A stretch of 64,000 nucleotides of DNA from Lachnospiraceae bacterium (lineage in GTDB: Bacteria > Bacillota > Clostridia > Lachnospirales > Lachnospiraceae): the NCBI GenBank assembly GCA_910575275.1, contig CAJTEE010000002.1, forward strand, positions 62,001 through 126,000, read 5' to 3'. The position numbers and the translations under genes are program-made. The notes beneath the pieces are model-generated. The model saw only the letters and a list, made by a program, of their open reading frames with translations, made no database searches and was not told where the DNA came from. Below are positions 25,227 through 34,297 of this stretch, piece after piece. How positions within the stretch are numbered: position 1 is the first letter of the stretch; the number at the start of each line of letters is the position of its first letter.

Positions 25227-26621
25227 TTAATCCAACAGTGAACGGACCTGAGCATGTTTATCGGCCGCAGTAAGGCCAAAGAACAGAACCAGATTCAGGA
25301 GCATGCCGACTGCCGCGCCCGGAAGTCCGAAGATGATGGTTTTGGTCGCCTCGCAGTATATGGCTGTGAGAGAGCCGGCCACCATAGCCGTGTTTGCCGC
25401 CAGCGCCGATTTCTTTTTCCTTCCGGAAAACAGGGCGTACAGCATCGGAACAAAGCAGCCGCCGACATATGCCGCCGACGCCAGGCTCCAGATGGACATG
25501 ATGCTCTGCATCCAAACGGCCATGATAAGGCCGCCGACGCCGAGAACCAGAGTTGTGAGCTTTGTAACCCGCAGAATCTCCTGATCGGCTGCGTCCGGCT
25601 TGATGATATTTTTATAAATATCATTGGAAAAGTTTGTGGACGCCACCAAAAGATAGGAATCCGAGGTGGAAAGGATCGCCGCAAGAAGTGACGCGAATAC
25701 AATCCCTTTAAGTCCGACCGGCAGGCAGGTCAGTAAAAGTGACGAGAAGACAGAGTCCGGTTTGATGCCGGGAAGAAGCACGTAGGAGCAGGTTCCCATG
25801 AGCAGGATCATCATGAAAAACGTGTGCATGGGGATAATGGTGAGCAGAGTCCCCTTTTTTGCCGTTTTCGCGTCCTTACATGCATAAAAGCGCTGGTACC
25901 TGTTTCCGTCGATGAAGGTGGTCAGGCAGGTGGTAAATACCAGCCGGATCATGGTGGTAATATCCGTGGACATCTGCAGATGATCCTGCGGCACGCTGGC
26001 GGTGATCCCCTCCCAGCCGCCGACTCTTGTAAAGACTACGAAGGCAGTCATGGCCACGCCGAAGCCCATAATGATAAACTGGATATAGTCTGTTACGGCT
26101 ACGCCCCAGAAGCCGCTGAAATAAGTGAACAGAAGAATCACGACCATGCTGATCACAGCGCCGTAGATGAATGGTATACCCGTAACGACCTGAATCACAG
26201 TGCCGAATGTGACCGTCTGCATGGCCGGCCCGGTTCCCATCAGATATAAAAAGCTTAACAGGCCTCCGTATGCCTGCGAGGGCTTCCCGTATACCTTTCC
26301 AAGGACATCTGGTGCTGTAAAGCCGCCGAAGTTTCTGAGCTTTTCAGCCAGAAAGCAGCCGATCAAAATGGTTGCGACATACATGGCCATGATGGATGGC
26401 AGAAGCGCCATGCCGCTGTCATATACAGTTCCGACCCATCCGTTTAGAACGCCGCCCCCGATTGCCGTCGCCATATAGGTGCCGATAAAGATGGAGAGCC
26501 CCATCTTCCTGCCAGCGATCATGAAATCGCTTGAGGTAGCCGTCTTTGATTTGCACATCAGTCCGACCGCCACGACGCCGATCAGATACAGGACAATAAT
26601 TCCGTAATCAATAATTCCCAT
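25227..26621 (-). CDS. Sodium:solute symporter (SSS family)
   Basis: A 464-aa permease with about 13 hydrophobic helices. The N-terminus MGIIDYGIIVLYLIGVVAVG and SDFMIAGRKMGL are typical of SSS proteins, as is the TATAIGGG-like MATAIGGGVLNGWVG segment of the sodium site. The chosen ATG (26621) follows AAAGGAGGG; a longer open frame to 26867 has no such site. It should import a small anion or amino-acid-like solute with sodium. The adjacent ATC hydrolase suggests a thiazoline or related cysteine precursor (inference). Confidence 0.9.
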   Translation of the reverse strand: MGIIDYGIIVLYLIGVVAVGLMCKSKTATSSDFMIAGRKMGLSIFIGTYMATAIGGGVLNGWVGTVYDSGMALLPSIMAMYVATILIGCFLAEKLRNFGGFTAPDVLGKVYGKPSQAYGGLLSFLYLMGTGPAMQTVTFGTVIQVVTGIPFIYGAVISMVVILLFTYFSGFWGVAVTDYIQFIIMGFGVAMTAFVVFTRVGGWEGITASVPQDHLQMSTDITTMIRLVFTTCLTTFIDGNRYQRFYACKDAKTAKKGTLLTIIPMHTFFMMILLMGTCSYVLLPGIKPDSVFSSLLLTCLPVGLKGIVFASLLAAILSTSDSYLLVASTNFSNDIYKNIIKPDAADQEILRVTKLTTLVLGVGGLIMAVWMQSIMSIWSLASAAYVGGCFVPMLYALFSGRKKKSALAANTAMVAGSLTAIYCEATKTIIFGLPGAAVGMLLNLVLFFGLTAADKHAQVRSLLD

Positions 26622-26830
26622 CTCATTTCCCTCCTTTGTTACTTTGTCAGGTGGAGCATTCCCGAAAGCCGGATACAAACAGGCGCCGGGAGCACCTGGT
26701 GAAACACATCTAAAAGTATGGATAGAAAGAGGCCTCTTGAAAATCATTATAAAGGATACATGTTTTTTAAGGTAGTACATAGATTCGTCTGCAGCCCCAG
26801 CCTTTTTCGACAACGCAGGAGAAGTTAAAA

Positions 26831-26857
26831 CCCCGGACCGTTTTAAGAGGTTCGGGG
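26831..26857 (-). terminator. Terminator overlapping the end of the LysR gene
   Basis: CCCCGGACC (26831-26839) and GGTTCGGGG (26849-26857) pair with one mismatch. On the minus strand the stem is followed by TTTT. The LysR stop codon lies in the loop. Confidence 0.6.
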
Positions 26858-27790
26858 CTTTAGCCAAGCGTTGGCCGTGGCGGTAAATTTTTCACCAAGC
26901 TCGGTGAGCGGTGTGTTTTTTCTTGTTACCCATCCGATTTTTGATGTGACGGTACAGTTCAAAAGCTGTAAGGTCCGCCGCGGGCGGAGCTGTGACAGGC
27001 CGTACATGTTTTCGTATAGGGGGTCAGGATAAAGGGAATCAAGATAAATGGCATCCGTCTCCTCCAGAATTTCGTAAAGCGTTGCCCGCGAGGTTGTGAC
27101 GATTTTGTGCGTAAAGTCCGGGAGATCAAGCTGCTTGAAAATATCGGAGTAGGGGCCGACGTCATTGCTGTTCAGTTTGACGACCGGGAAGCCCTTAAGC
27201 TGATTTGCCGTAACACCGGGCTCTGCCTGTGCATACAGCGGGTTTTCAGGGCCGATCGTGATTCCGAGAGGGATTTCCAGAATCTCCGAAAAATCCAGCT
27301 TCTGCACTTCAAACTGCCTGAAAATTGCTTTTTCATAGCAATTCCAAATACGGATCAGTCCAAGATCGACGATCCGGTCGGCGACATAGGCGGGGATTTC
27401 CAGTTCATTTTGTTCGTATTGCCGCAGGGTCAGCCGATCGGTCGGATATTCCTCGCGAAGCCGCCGGAAAATTTTTGCGATAAAAGGATAGCCGTTGCTG
27501 GCAATGGAAAATTCTTTGGTTTTTTTTCGCTGATTTCCTACGTCGGAAAAGGCGTTAAGCTGTTCTAAAGACACCTGCAGAGGGACCACATGTGCGGTGA
27601 ACATATTTCCGAACGGTGTCAGATGTACGCCTTTGCTGCTCCGCACAAAAATAGCCTCGCCCAGCTCCCTTTCAAGCGACCGGACAGCGGACGACAGCGT
27701 CGTGTGAGAGATAAACAGATTGTTCGCGGCCTGGTTGATTGAGCCGGTTTTGGCCACCTCCACTACATACCGCAGTTGGTTGATCGTCAT
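26843..27790 (-). CDS. LysR family regulator
   Basis: A 315-aa LysR protein. The start MTINQLRYVVEVAKTGSINQ leads into the helix-turn-helix AANNLFISHTTLSSAVRSLE and the effector domain (KEFSIASNGYPFIAKIFRRL). ATG 27790 follows TTGGAGGAAG; further upstream codons in the same frame have no site. It is upstream of and co-directional with the symporter set and divergent from the DUF554-M20-M20 operon, so either could be its target. Confidence 0.9.
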   Translation of the reverse strand: MTINQLRYVVEVAKTGSINQAANNLFISHTTLSSAVRSLERELGEAIFVRSSKGVHLTPFGNMFTAHVVPLQVSLEQLNAFSDVGNQRKKTKEFSIASNGYPFIAKIFRRLREEYPTDRLTLRQYEQNELEIPAYVADRIVDLGLIRIWNCYEKAIFRQFEVQKLDFSEILEIPLGITIGPENPLYAQAEPGVTANQLKGFPVVKLNSNDVGPYSDIFKQLDLPDFTHKIVTTSRATLYEILEETDAIYLDSLYPDPLYENMYGLSQLRPRRTLQLLNCTVTSKIGWVTRKNTPLTELGEKFTATANAWLKPRTS

Positions 27791-27932
27791 GCTTCCTCCA
27801 ATCCGGCCGCCGCATTCAGCCGGCCTGTTGTGATACGGATTGCTCCGCACTTCGCGTTCCCGCAGCTCTTGCCTTATATTATACAAAAAACAGGCATGAA
27901 ATACAATGAGACAAATTTGTTCCTGTTCACTC

Positions 27933-28055
27933 CATGACGAATCACTCCGCTGATTCGTCATGAGCCAATACCGTTATCGAGCCAAAGCATATGCCCCATC
28001 GCCTGCGGCGATGGGGCATATGCGGTTACGTTCACAGGTTCCCTGTGAACGTAAC
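27933..28055. repeat. Hairpin module cluster, order C-A-B
   Basis: Three perfect inverted repeats in 123 bp. C, 27933-27962: 12-bp arms (CATGACGAATCA) and a 6-nt loop. A, 27987-28023: 17-bp arms (GCATATGCCCCATCGCC) and a 3-nt loop. B, 28025-28055: 14-bp arms (GTTACGTTCACAGG) and a 3-nt loop. Cores match modules at 17100-17210 while stems vary with compensating changes. They fill the 400-bp gap between divergent LysR and DUF554 genes, with no other feature there. Confidence 0.75.
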
Positions 28056-28189
28056 ACAAATTTGGCGTGGGAAAGAAAAAAGAGAGCAAAGCCTCTTGAC
28101 AGCAGACAAGGGCTCCTGCTATAGTATTGTTAGGAATAAAACTGTTGTGATTGAAAACTTTAAGGCAGAACTACAGAGGAAAGGGAGAG

Positions 28190-28885
28190 ATGAATATGGG
28201 CGGGGGAATTTCGGTGATTCTTCTGGACGTGGCCGGTGTGGCGGCCGGGACGTTTTTGGGGTGCGCGATGAAAAAGCATATCACGCCGGCGTTAAACGAG
28301 AGCATCATGCTGGCGCTGTCGGTGATCTCGGCGGCGGTCGGCGTGCAGCTTTTGGGGAAGGGCGTACATATGTCGGCGGCGGTGCTGGCGCTTTTGATCG
28401 GCGGAGTGATCGGACATGTCCTGGGGATCGACAGGCGGCTTGCCGGGCTCTCGGAGTGCCTTCCGAAAACAGGCGGCGCGGAGACAGCGCAGACGCTTTT
28501 AGTCGCGTTTACGCTGTATTGCGTCAGCACGACCGGAATCATCGGAGCGCTTTCGCTCGGGTTTGAGGGCGACGCCACGGTCCTTACGACCAAGGCGATC
28601 ATGGACTGCGCGGCCTCGGTATTTTTTGCGGTCGGGAGCGGGCCGATCTTAGCGGTGATCGGGGCACTGTTGTTTATCATACTGCTTGCCATGTATGCGC
28701 TTTCGGGGGTTCTGATGCCGGTTCTGACGCCGGAGATGATCGGCGATTTTTCGGCCTGCGGCGGGTTGATTCAGCTTTTGAACGCACTCCGGATTGCGAA
28801 GCTCAAAAACCCGCCGGTGGCGGACTTTATCCCGGCGCTGGTGCTGGTCTTTTTTATCAGCATGTTCTGGACAAAATATATGTGA
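28190..28885 (+). CDS. DUF554 family membrane protein
   Basis: A 231-aa integral membrane protein with repeated Gly/Ala-rich helices (VAGVAAGTFLGCAMKKHIT; SVISAAVGVQLLGKG; ALLIGGVIGHVLGID; TLLVAFTLYCVSTTGIIGAL). It matches DUF554 (YdfK-like), possible small-solute transporters of unknown specificity. ATG 28190 has an AAGGGAG site. It leads an operon with two amidohydrolases, which may act on what it carries; that link is inference. Confidence 0.85.
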   Translation: MNMGGGISVILLDVAGVAAGTFLGCAMKKHITPALNESIMLALSVISAAVGVQLLGKGVHMSAAVLALLIGGVIGHVLGIDRRLAGLSECLPKTGGAETAQTLLVAFTLYCVSTTGIIGALSLGFEGDATVLTTKAIMDCAASVFFAVGSGPILAVIGALLFIILLAMYALSGVLMPVLTPEMIGDFSACGGLIQLLNALRIAKLKNPPVADFIPALVLVFFISMFWTKYM

Positions 28886-28896
28886 GGTGACGGAAA

Positions 28897-30318
28897 ATGA
28901 AATACGCGGTGGAACGGTTCACAGAGGAGCTGCGGGCTCTGAACCGGACGGTGTGGGAGGCAGCCGAGCCGAGATTTGAGGAATACCGCTCGATGGCGGC
29001 AGAGACGGCCGTCCTTAAAAAGCACGGGTTTGACGTGGAGGAGGGGATTGCCGGGATGCCGACGGCATACCGCGCGGTATATGGGAGCGGTGCGCCAGTG
29101 ATCGGCCTGCTGGCGGAGTATGACGCGTTGGATGGCTTAAGCCAGGAGGCGGACTGCCTGGAGAAAAGGGCGCGTCCCGAAGTGCGCTGCGGCCACGGCT
29201 GCGGGCACAACCTTCTGGGAACGGCGGTGATCGCGGCGGCGCTGGATTTGAAGGAGTATCTCGATGCCCATCCGGGAGCAGGGAGCGTGATCGTCTACGG
29301 CTGTCCGGCCGAGGAGGGCGGAAGCGGGAAGACGCTCATGGCGGGAGCCGGCGTTTTTCATGAGCTGGACGCGGCGCTTGCGTGGCATCCGGCCACCATC
29401 AACGCCTCGATGGGCTGCTCGATGTTAGCGAACTGCCAGGCGCATTTTAAGTTCCACGGGACGAGCAGCCACGCGGGGAACGCGCCGGAGAAGGGCCGCA
29501 GCGCCCTGGACGCGGTCGAGCTCATGGATGTGGGGATCAACTTCCTCAGAGAGCACATGGAGATGACGGACCGTGTGCATTATGCCGTGACGAATACGGG
29601 CGGCACGGCGCCGAACGTGGTGCAGGCGGAGGCCGAGGTCATTCAGCTTGTGCGCAGTCGGACGAACGCGGGCGTAAAAGAACTGTACGAACGGGTCTGC
29701 GACATCGCGCGGGGGGCGGCGCTGATGACGGACACGACGGTGGAGATCACGTTTGACAAGGCGTGCAGCAACGTGGTGCCCAACAGGGTTCTGGGCGGAC
29801 TTACCTATGAGACGATGGTGAGACTCGGGCCTCCGGAGTACACGGATGAGGAGCGGGACTACGTAAAACGGTATCATGAACTGGTCGGGGAGGAGGCCGT
29901 ATTAAACGATGACGGGGCTGTCCCGCATTATGACATGGATGAGAGGCGGGAGCTTGTAAAGACGCATCCGATGGCTGATTTCATCCTTCCTTATAAAATG
30001 GTGTCCATGCCGGCGATGGGCTCCTCGGACATCGGGGACGTGAGCCAGGTCGCGCCGCTTGTCCAGTTTGAGACAGCCTGCTTTACGCAGGGGGCACAGC
30101 CGCATTCGTGGCTCTGGGTGACGCAGGGCCTCTCCGTCTATGCGGAAAAGGGTATGCTGTTCGCGGGCCAGGTGATGGCGGAGGTCGCCAAACGGCTTTT
30201 TGCGGATAGAGAGCTTTTAGAGGCGGCAAAGGAGGAGCTGCAGACGAGAATGGGCGGGCAGCCGTACGTGTGCCCGACTCCCGAGGCGTGCAGAAAGGCG
30301 GGTGTTCACGGTGTATAA
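28897..30318 (+). CDS. M20 family amidohydrolase, AbgB-like (paralogue 1)
   Basis: A 473-aa metallopeptidase of the M20 aminoacylase/AbgB group. Metal ligands are visible in GHGCGHNLLGTA, PAEEGGSGK, the AWHPA segment and the late PHSW. The dimerisation domain lies mid-protein (HFKFHGTSSHAGNAPEKG). It should hydrolyse an amide bond of an N-acyl amino acid or similar compound in the cytoplasm. It starts 11 bp after DUF554 and overlaps the next gene by 17 bases. Confidence 0.9.
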   Translation: MKYAVERFTEELRALNRTVWEAAEPRFEEYRSMAAETAVLKKHGFDVEEGIAGMPTAYRAVYGSGAPVIGLLAEYDALDGLSQEADCLEKRARPEVRCGHGCGHNLLGTAVIAAALDLKEYLDAHPGAGSVIVYGCPAEEGGSGKTLMAGAGVFHELDAALAWHPATINASMGCSMLANCQAHFKFHGTSSHAGNAPEKGRSALDAVELMDVGINFLREHMEMTDRVHYAVTNTGGTAPNVVQAEAEVIQLVRSRTNAGVKELYERVCDIARGAALMTDTTVEITFDKACSNVVPNRVLGGLTYETMVRLGPPEYTDEERDYVKRYHELVGEEAVLNDDGAVPHYDMDERRELVKTHPMADFILPYKMVSMPAMGSSDIGDVSQVAPLVQFETACFTQGAQPHSWLWVTQGLSVYAEKGMLFAGQVMAEVAKRLFADRELLEAAKEELQTRMGGQPYVCPTPEACRKAGVHGV

Positions 30319-31732
30319 TGTGAAGGAGTATGAAGCGATTCTTACGAAATTAAACGAAAGGCTGTGGGATCTGGCGGAGATCCGGTTTGAGGAGTTTGAG
30401 TCCTCGAAGCTGACGGCAGGTATTTTGGAGGAACACGGCTATACGGTTGAGACGGGCGTGGGCGGACTGCCGACCGCGTATAAGGCGGTGTACGGGAGCG
30501 GAAGCCCGGTGATCGGCCTGCTCGCGGAGTATGACGCACTGGACGGAATGAGCCAGGAGAGCGATGCGTTGGAGAAGAAGGCCCGCCCGGGAACGACGCA
30601 CGGCCACGGCTGCGGCCATCATCTTCTGGGAACCGGGATCATCGGGGCAGCGCTGGCGCTTCGGGAGTATGCAGACGATCATCCGGGGAAGGGGACGGTC
30701 ATCGTCTACGGCTGCCCGGCCGAGGAGGGCGGTAGCGGAAAGACATATATGGCGCGTGCTGGCGTGTTTAACGGCCTGGACGTTGCCCTGACCTGGCATC
30801 CGAGTACGATCAATGCGGCCATGACAGGCAGTCTCCTTGCCAACTGCCAGGCGTATTTCCGTTTCCACGGGGTGAGCAGCCACGCGGGAGCGGCCCCGCA
30901 AAAAGGGCGCAGCGCGCTGGATGCGCTGGAGCTTATGAACGTGGGCGTGAATTATCTGCGGGAGCATATGGAGATGACGGACCGCATCCACTATGCGATT
31001 ACAAATACCGGCGGTGTCTCGCCGAACGTGGTGCAGGCGGAGGCGGAGGTTTTGTATCTGGTGCGAAGCCGGGATAACGAGAGCGTGAGGGAGTTGTACC
31101 GGCGTGTCGTCAATATCGCGAAGGGCGCGGCGCTGATGACTGGGACGACGGTGGAGATCGAGTTTGACAAGGCGTGCAGCAACGTGGTGCCGAGCGACAC
31201 GCTGGGGCAGCTTGTGTATGACAGCATGGCAAAGGTCGGTGTTCCGGCGTATACCAAGGAGGAGAAGCGGTATATTATGGGGTATCGTGGCGTGCTCGGG
31301 GACGAGGCGGCGGACAACGACGTCGGCCTCCTGCCGGAGTTTGATATGGAGACGAGAGGGCGGCTCTGCAGAGAGCATCCCATGGGAGATTTTATCCTCC
31401 CGTTTGAGCCGCAGGACGTCATCGAGACCGCATCCTCGGACATGGGGGATGTGAGCCAGATCACGCCGCTCTTACAGCTCCAATGCGCGTGCTTCTGTCT
31501 TGGAACGCAGCCGCACTCCTGGCCGTTGGTGGCACAGGGGAAATCCTCATACGCCATAAAGGGCATGTTGTTTGCGGCCCAGACACTGACGGAGGCGGCA
31601 ATCGCCCTGATGGAGGATCCAGAGCTTGTAAGGAAAGCGAAGGAGGAGAATAAGAGGCGGACGAAGGGCCGGGCCTATGAGTGCCCGATCCCGGAGGGCG
31701 TTGTACCGGTGGCATTTCGGAAGAAGGCTTGA
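30302..31732 (+). CDS. M20 family amidohydrolase, AbgB-like (paralogue 2)
   Basis: A 476-aa tandem paralogue of the preceding gene with the same metal motifs (GHGCGHHLLGTG, PAEEGGSGK, TWHPS, QPHSWPL). Start is GTG 30302 or GTG 30311, inside the end of the first copy. Protein identity by eye is high in the catalytic parts and lower at both ends, as expected of an old duplication. The pair may form a heteromer or differ in substrate. A strong terminator follows at 31741-31787. Confidence 0.9.
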   Translation: MFTVYNVKEYEAILTKLNERLWDLAEIRFEEFESSKLTAGILEEHGYTVETGVGGLPTAYKAVYGSGSPVIGLLAEYDALDGMSQESDALEKKARPGTTHGHGCGHHLLGTGIIGAALALREYADDHPGKGTVIVYGCPAEEGGSGKTYMARAGVFNGLDVALTWHPSTINAAMTGSLLANCQAYFRFHGVSSHAGAAPQKGRSALDALELMNVGVNYLREHMEMTDRIHYAITNTGGVSPNVVQAEAEVLYLVRSRDNESVRELYRRVVNIAKGAALMTGTTVEIEFDKACSNVVPSDTLGQLVYDSMAKVGVPAYTKEEKRYIMGYRGVLGDEAADNDVGLLPEFDMETRGRLCREHPMGDFILPFEPQDVIETASSDMGDVSQITPLLQLQCACFCLGTQPHSWPLVAQGKSSYAIKGMLFAAQTLTEAAIALMEDPELVRKAKEENKRRTKGRAYECPIPEGVVPVAFRKKA

Positions 31733-31740
31733 CAGATAAA

Positions 31741-31787
31741 AAAACAGCGGGAAAAGTAAAGTCATACTTTATTTTTCCCGCTGTTTT
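31741..31787. terminator. Strong bidirectional terminator
   Basis: AAAACAGCGGGAAAA (31741-31755) is complementary to the right arm ending at 31787 (TTTTCCCGCTGTTTT), with an additional inner pairing AGTAAAGT/ACTTTAT. It lies 9 bp past the second amidohydrolase. Confidence 0.85.
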
Positions 31788-31928
31788 ATGATCCGGCGCA
31801 TCCAGTCAAGAAAAGGGCCAGGATGGTCTGATTTCTACAGAAAAGGAATCAGGCTTTTCCAGGCCCGGATCGTATCCGCCGGAAGCTCCAGAATTTCCGC
31901 TACTTCGCGCAGAGGACGATGCCCGAGG

Positions 31929-32486
31929 ACGATCACACTGCGCCCCGAGACCCTGCAGAACCTGATCTATGACGTGACGGCCTCCCTGATCCGCATGGGC
32001 TTTACACACGTGGTATTTATGAACAACCATGACCCGAACCAGCTGATCTTAAATCATGTTCTGCAGTGCATCCGAAAGGACTTCGGTCTTGTGATGCCCT
32101 CGCTCTGGCCGACCAACATGGCCCATTCCTTCGGACAGGAGCTGTTTGCGGATGCGAAGCGTGTATTGATTCACAGAAACGAGCCCTCCACGTCTCTGAT
32201 GCTTGCGCTCTGCCCTGAAAAGGTACGTATGGATCTGGCTGCGGAGTCTCCTAGAGATTACGGAAAGCTGGGGGAGATCCCGTACGGCTCCTCTCAGAGA
32301 CTTGTCTTCAGGGGAATCAAGGTCCCGCTTTTTGCACGGGTGAGCGATGTGTCCCAAACAGGCGGATACGGGAAGCCGAAAGCCGCCAGTGCCGAAATCG
32401 GCCGGGAGATCCTTGCCAGGATGGCGGAGTACACCTCTGCGTTTATTGAGGAATTTTTGAAGACGGACAATGCTCTTGGAAAGTGA
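31929..32486 (+). pseudogene. Creatininase family protein, N-terminus missing
   Basis: From codon 31929 the frame gives a creatininase-type C-terminal part (TITLRPETLQNLIYDVTASL; FTHVVFMNNHDPNQLIL; NEPSTSLMLAL; GKPKAASAEIGREIL). The family normally begins with about 80 further residues, including metal ligands in an EQHGxHLP-like motif; here these are replaced by unrelated sequence from 31788. The reverse strand of 31800-31930 reads like part of a sigma-factor or HTH gene (REVAEILELPADTIRAWK), so the gene was probably cut by a deletion that joined two genes. Unlikely to be an active enzyme. Confidence 0.7.
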
Positions 32487-32512
32487 AAGCCGGCAAAAAT
32501 AAAGCCTTTTTG

Positions 32513-32553
32513 AAAACGCCGCGGACGGTTGATTTTGGGTCCCGGCGTTTTTT
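32513..32553 (+). terminator. Terminator after the creatininase fragment
   Basis: AAAACGCCG (32513-32521) pairs with CGGCGTTTT (from 32543), and the T tract runs to 32553. Loop about 21 nt. Confidence 0.65.
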
Positions 32554-32565
32554 GTCGTGATAAAA

Positions 32566-32719
32566 AGAGTTCGCTTCACGAACTCTCGCGCCGGAGTGAC
32601 CTCACTTCGCACAAGGCCGTGCTTTATTGGGGCAGACTCTGCGCATCCTGGCCCTTCAGGGCCTTTTTGTCCTATAAGATAAAAAAATCGGCCCCGGTAC
32701 ACTCTTGTGCCGAAGCCGA
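32566..32719. other. Series of three hairpins, one a minus-strand terminator
   Basis: Within a 430-bp gap: AGAGTTCG/CGAACTCT at 32566-32586; GGCCC/GGGCC with a TTCA loop at 32650-32663 followed by TTTTT, a compact plus-strand terminator; and TCGGC/GCCGA at 32688-32719 with seven A at 32681-32687, which is a U tract on the minus strand. No coding gene ends there in either direction, so a small RNA is possible. Confidence 0.5.
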
Positions 32720-32841
32720 CTAAAAAGGGGAGGATAAGTATTAATCTTTCTCTTTGGTGATACTTCTATTATTACCGGCTTTTCCTGATCTATACCATTT
32801 TTTTAAAAATTTTTTTCTAACAATCGGTTTGCATACCGGAG

Positions 32842-32870
32842 TTGCAGTTTTTTGCCTGGGCTGGTATAAT
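32842..32870 (+). promoter_or_regulatory. Sigma-A promoter of the CapA gene
   Basis: TTGCAG (32842-32847), a 17-bp spacer and a consensus TATAAT (32865-32870), 51 bp before the CapA start codon. Confidence 0.8.
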
Positions 32871-32920
32871 AGGACGTATTCGAGAAGCAAAAGGCAAAGC
32901 GGAGTCAGGGAGGAAGCAGG

Positions 32921-34186
32921 ATGAAGAAAAGGCTGGAACGTATCGGTGCCGGGATTCTGGCGGTGTTCATGCTATTCGGGGCGGCCGGATGCTCGGGAGG
33001 AATGGGCGGCCTCCTTTTTGAAGGGCGGGCCAGGGCGGCCATGTCGGGGCAGGTGAATGCCTCCGAGGAGGAGCCAGGCCCCGGGGCAGAGAGTACGGTC
33101 GAAACGATCGTGTTAAATACAAAGCTTCCGGAGGAAGCCGCAGAGCCGGTCGGAAGATATGCGACAATCCTGGCAGACGAGGCGTATTGCCTGGAAAACA
33201 AAATCTATGCAAAAGAAGCTGCGGACACAGGGGAGATCAGCCTGGTCTTCGCGGGCGATATCCTGTTCGATGACAGCTATGCGATCATGGCCAGCATGCG
33301 CCAGCGGAAGACGGGGATCGACGGGACGATCTCGGCTGGGCTTCTTGCCGAGATGCGCGGTGCGGATATTTTTATGGTCAACAACGAATTCCCCTATACG
33401 AGCCGGGGAACGCCGACGGCGGGCAAGCAGTATACGTTCCGGGCCAGGCCGGAGACGGCGTCGTACCTGTTTGATATGGGCGCGGATATCGTTTCGCTGG
33501 CCAACAATCATGCATACGACTATGGGGAGGTTTCCCTGACGGATACGCTCGATACACTGAATGCGGTCCAAATGCCGTATGTGGGAGCTGGGAGGGACCT
33601 GTCCGAGGCGAAAAAGCCGGTTTCGTTTATCATAAACGACAAAAAAATCACCTTCCTTGCGGCGACGCAGATCGAGCGCATGGGGAATCCGCAGACAAAG
33701 GGAGCCACGGAGACGTCGCCCGGCGTATTCCGCTGCCTGGAGCTTACCGGGCTTTTGCAGGAGGTGGCGGCCGCGAAGGAAAACAGCGATTATGTGATCG
33801 TATATGTCCACTGGGGGACAGAAGGGACGGATGTCCTCGACCGCTGGCAAAAGGAGCAGGCGCCGCAGATCGCCGCGGCGGGCGCGGATCTGATCATCGG
33901 CAACCATCCGCATGTGCTGCAGCCGGTCGGCTACTGCGGGGATACGCCGGTGGTGTACAGCCTGGGAAATTTCCTGTTTAATTCGAAGACACGGGATACA
34001 TGCCTGGTGAAGGTGATCCTGGATGCGGACGGACTCAAGAGTCTTCGGTTTATCCCGGCTATCCAGGTCAACTGCCGTGTGACAGAGGCCACGGGGGCCG
34101 AGAGGGAGCGGATTCTTGCGTACATGCGAAGAATTTCACCGGAAGCGGTAATCGACGCGGAGGGGGCGATTACAAAAGCGCAGTAA
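32921..34186 (+). CDS. CapA family lipoprotein (PGA_cap metallophosphatase fold)
   Basis: A 421-aa protein. The signal peptide ends at lipobox GAAGC (Cys near residue 24); a short linker follows, then a PGA_cap domain from about residue 105: LVFAGDILFDDSY, NNEFPYTSRG, SLANNHAYDYG, VYVHWGTE and GNHPHVLQP hold the Asp, Asn and His metal ligands. The family includes CapA/PgsA for poly-gamma-glutamate capsules, but no capB/capC genes are near, so the role here is probably another cell-surface phosphoester or glycan task. Confidence 0.9.
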   Translation: MKKRLERIGAGILAVFMLFGAAGCSGGMGGLLFEGRARAAMSGQVNASEEEPGPGAESTVETIVLNTKLPEEAAEPVGRYATILADEAYCLENKIYAKEAADTGEISLVFAGDILFDDSYAIMASMRQRKTGIDGTISAGLLAEMRGADIFMVNNEFPYTSRGTPTAGKQYTFRARPETASYLFDMGADIVSLANNHAYDYGEVSLTDTLDTLNAVQMPYVGAGRDLSEAKKPVSFIINDKKITFLAATQIERMGNPQTKGATETSPGVFRCLELTGLLQEVAAAKENSDYVIVYVHWGTEGTDVLDRWQKEQAPQIAAAGADLIIGNHPHVLQPVGYCGDTPVVYSLGNFLFNSKTRDTCLVKVILDADGLKSLRFIPAIQVNCRVTEATGAERERILAYMRRISPEAVIDAEGAITKAQ

Positions 34187-34297
34187 CGGAGACGATTAAG
34201 GGCTATGCAAAACACGGCTTGTATGATATATTAGGAGTGCCGGGCCAAGACTGCGGCAAAGAAGATTCCATCCGGGTATCCGGATGATAGAAGGAAT

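Noticed and set aside
30350-31378. 342-codon minus-strand frame opposite the second M20 amidohydrolase
   Set aside because: Shadow of a well-supported gene; no start context and low-complexity Arg/His-rich translation.
33113-33913. 266-codon open frame on the minus strand inside the CapA gene
   Set aside because: It is the complement of an intact gene with clear motifs, has a basic, Arg/His-rich composition typical of antisense frames in GC-rich genes, and has no ribosome site.
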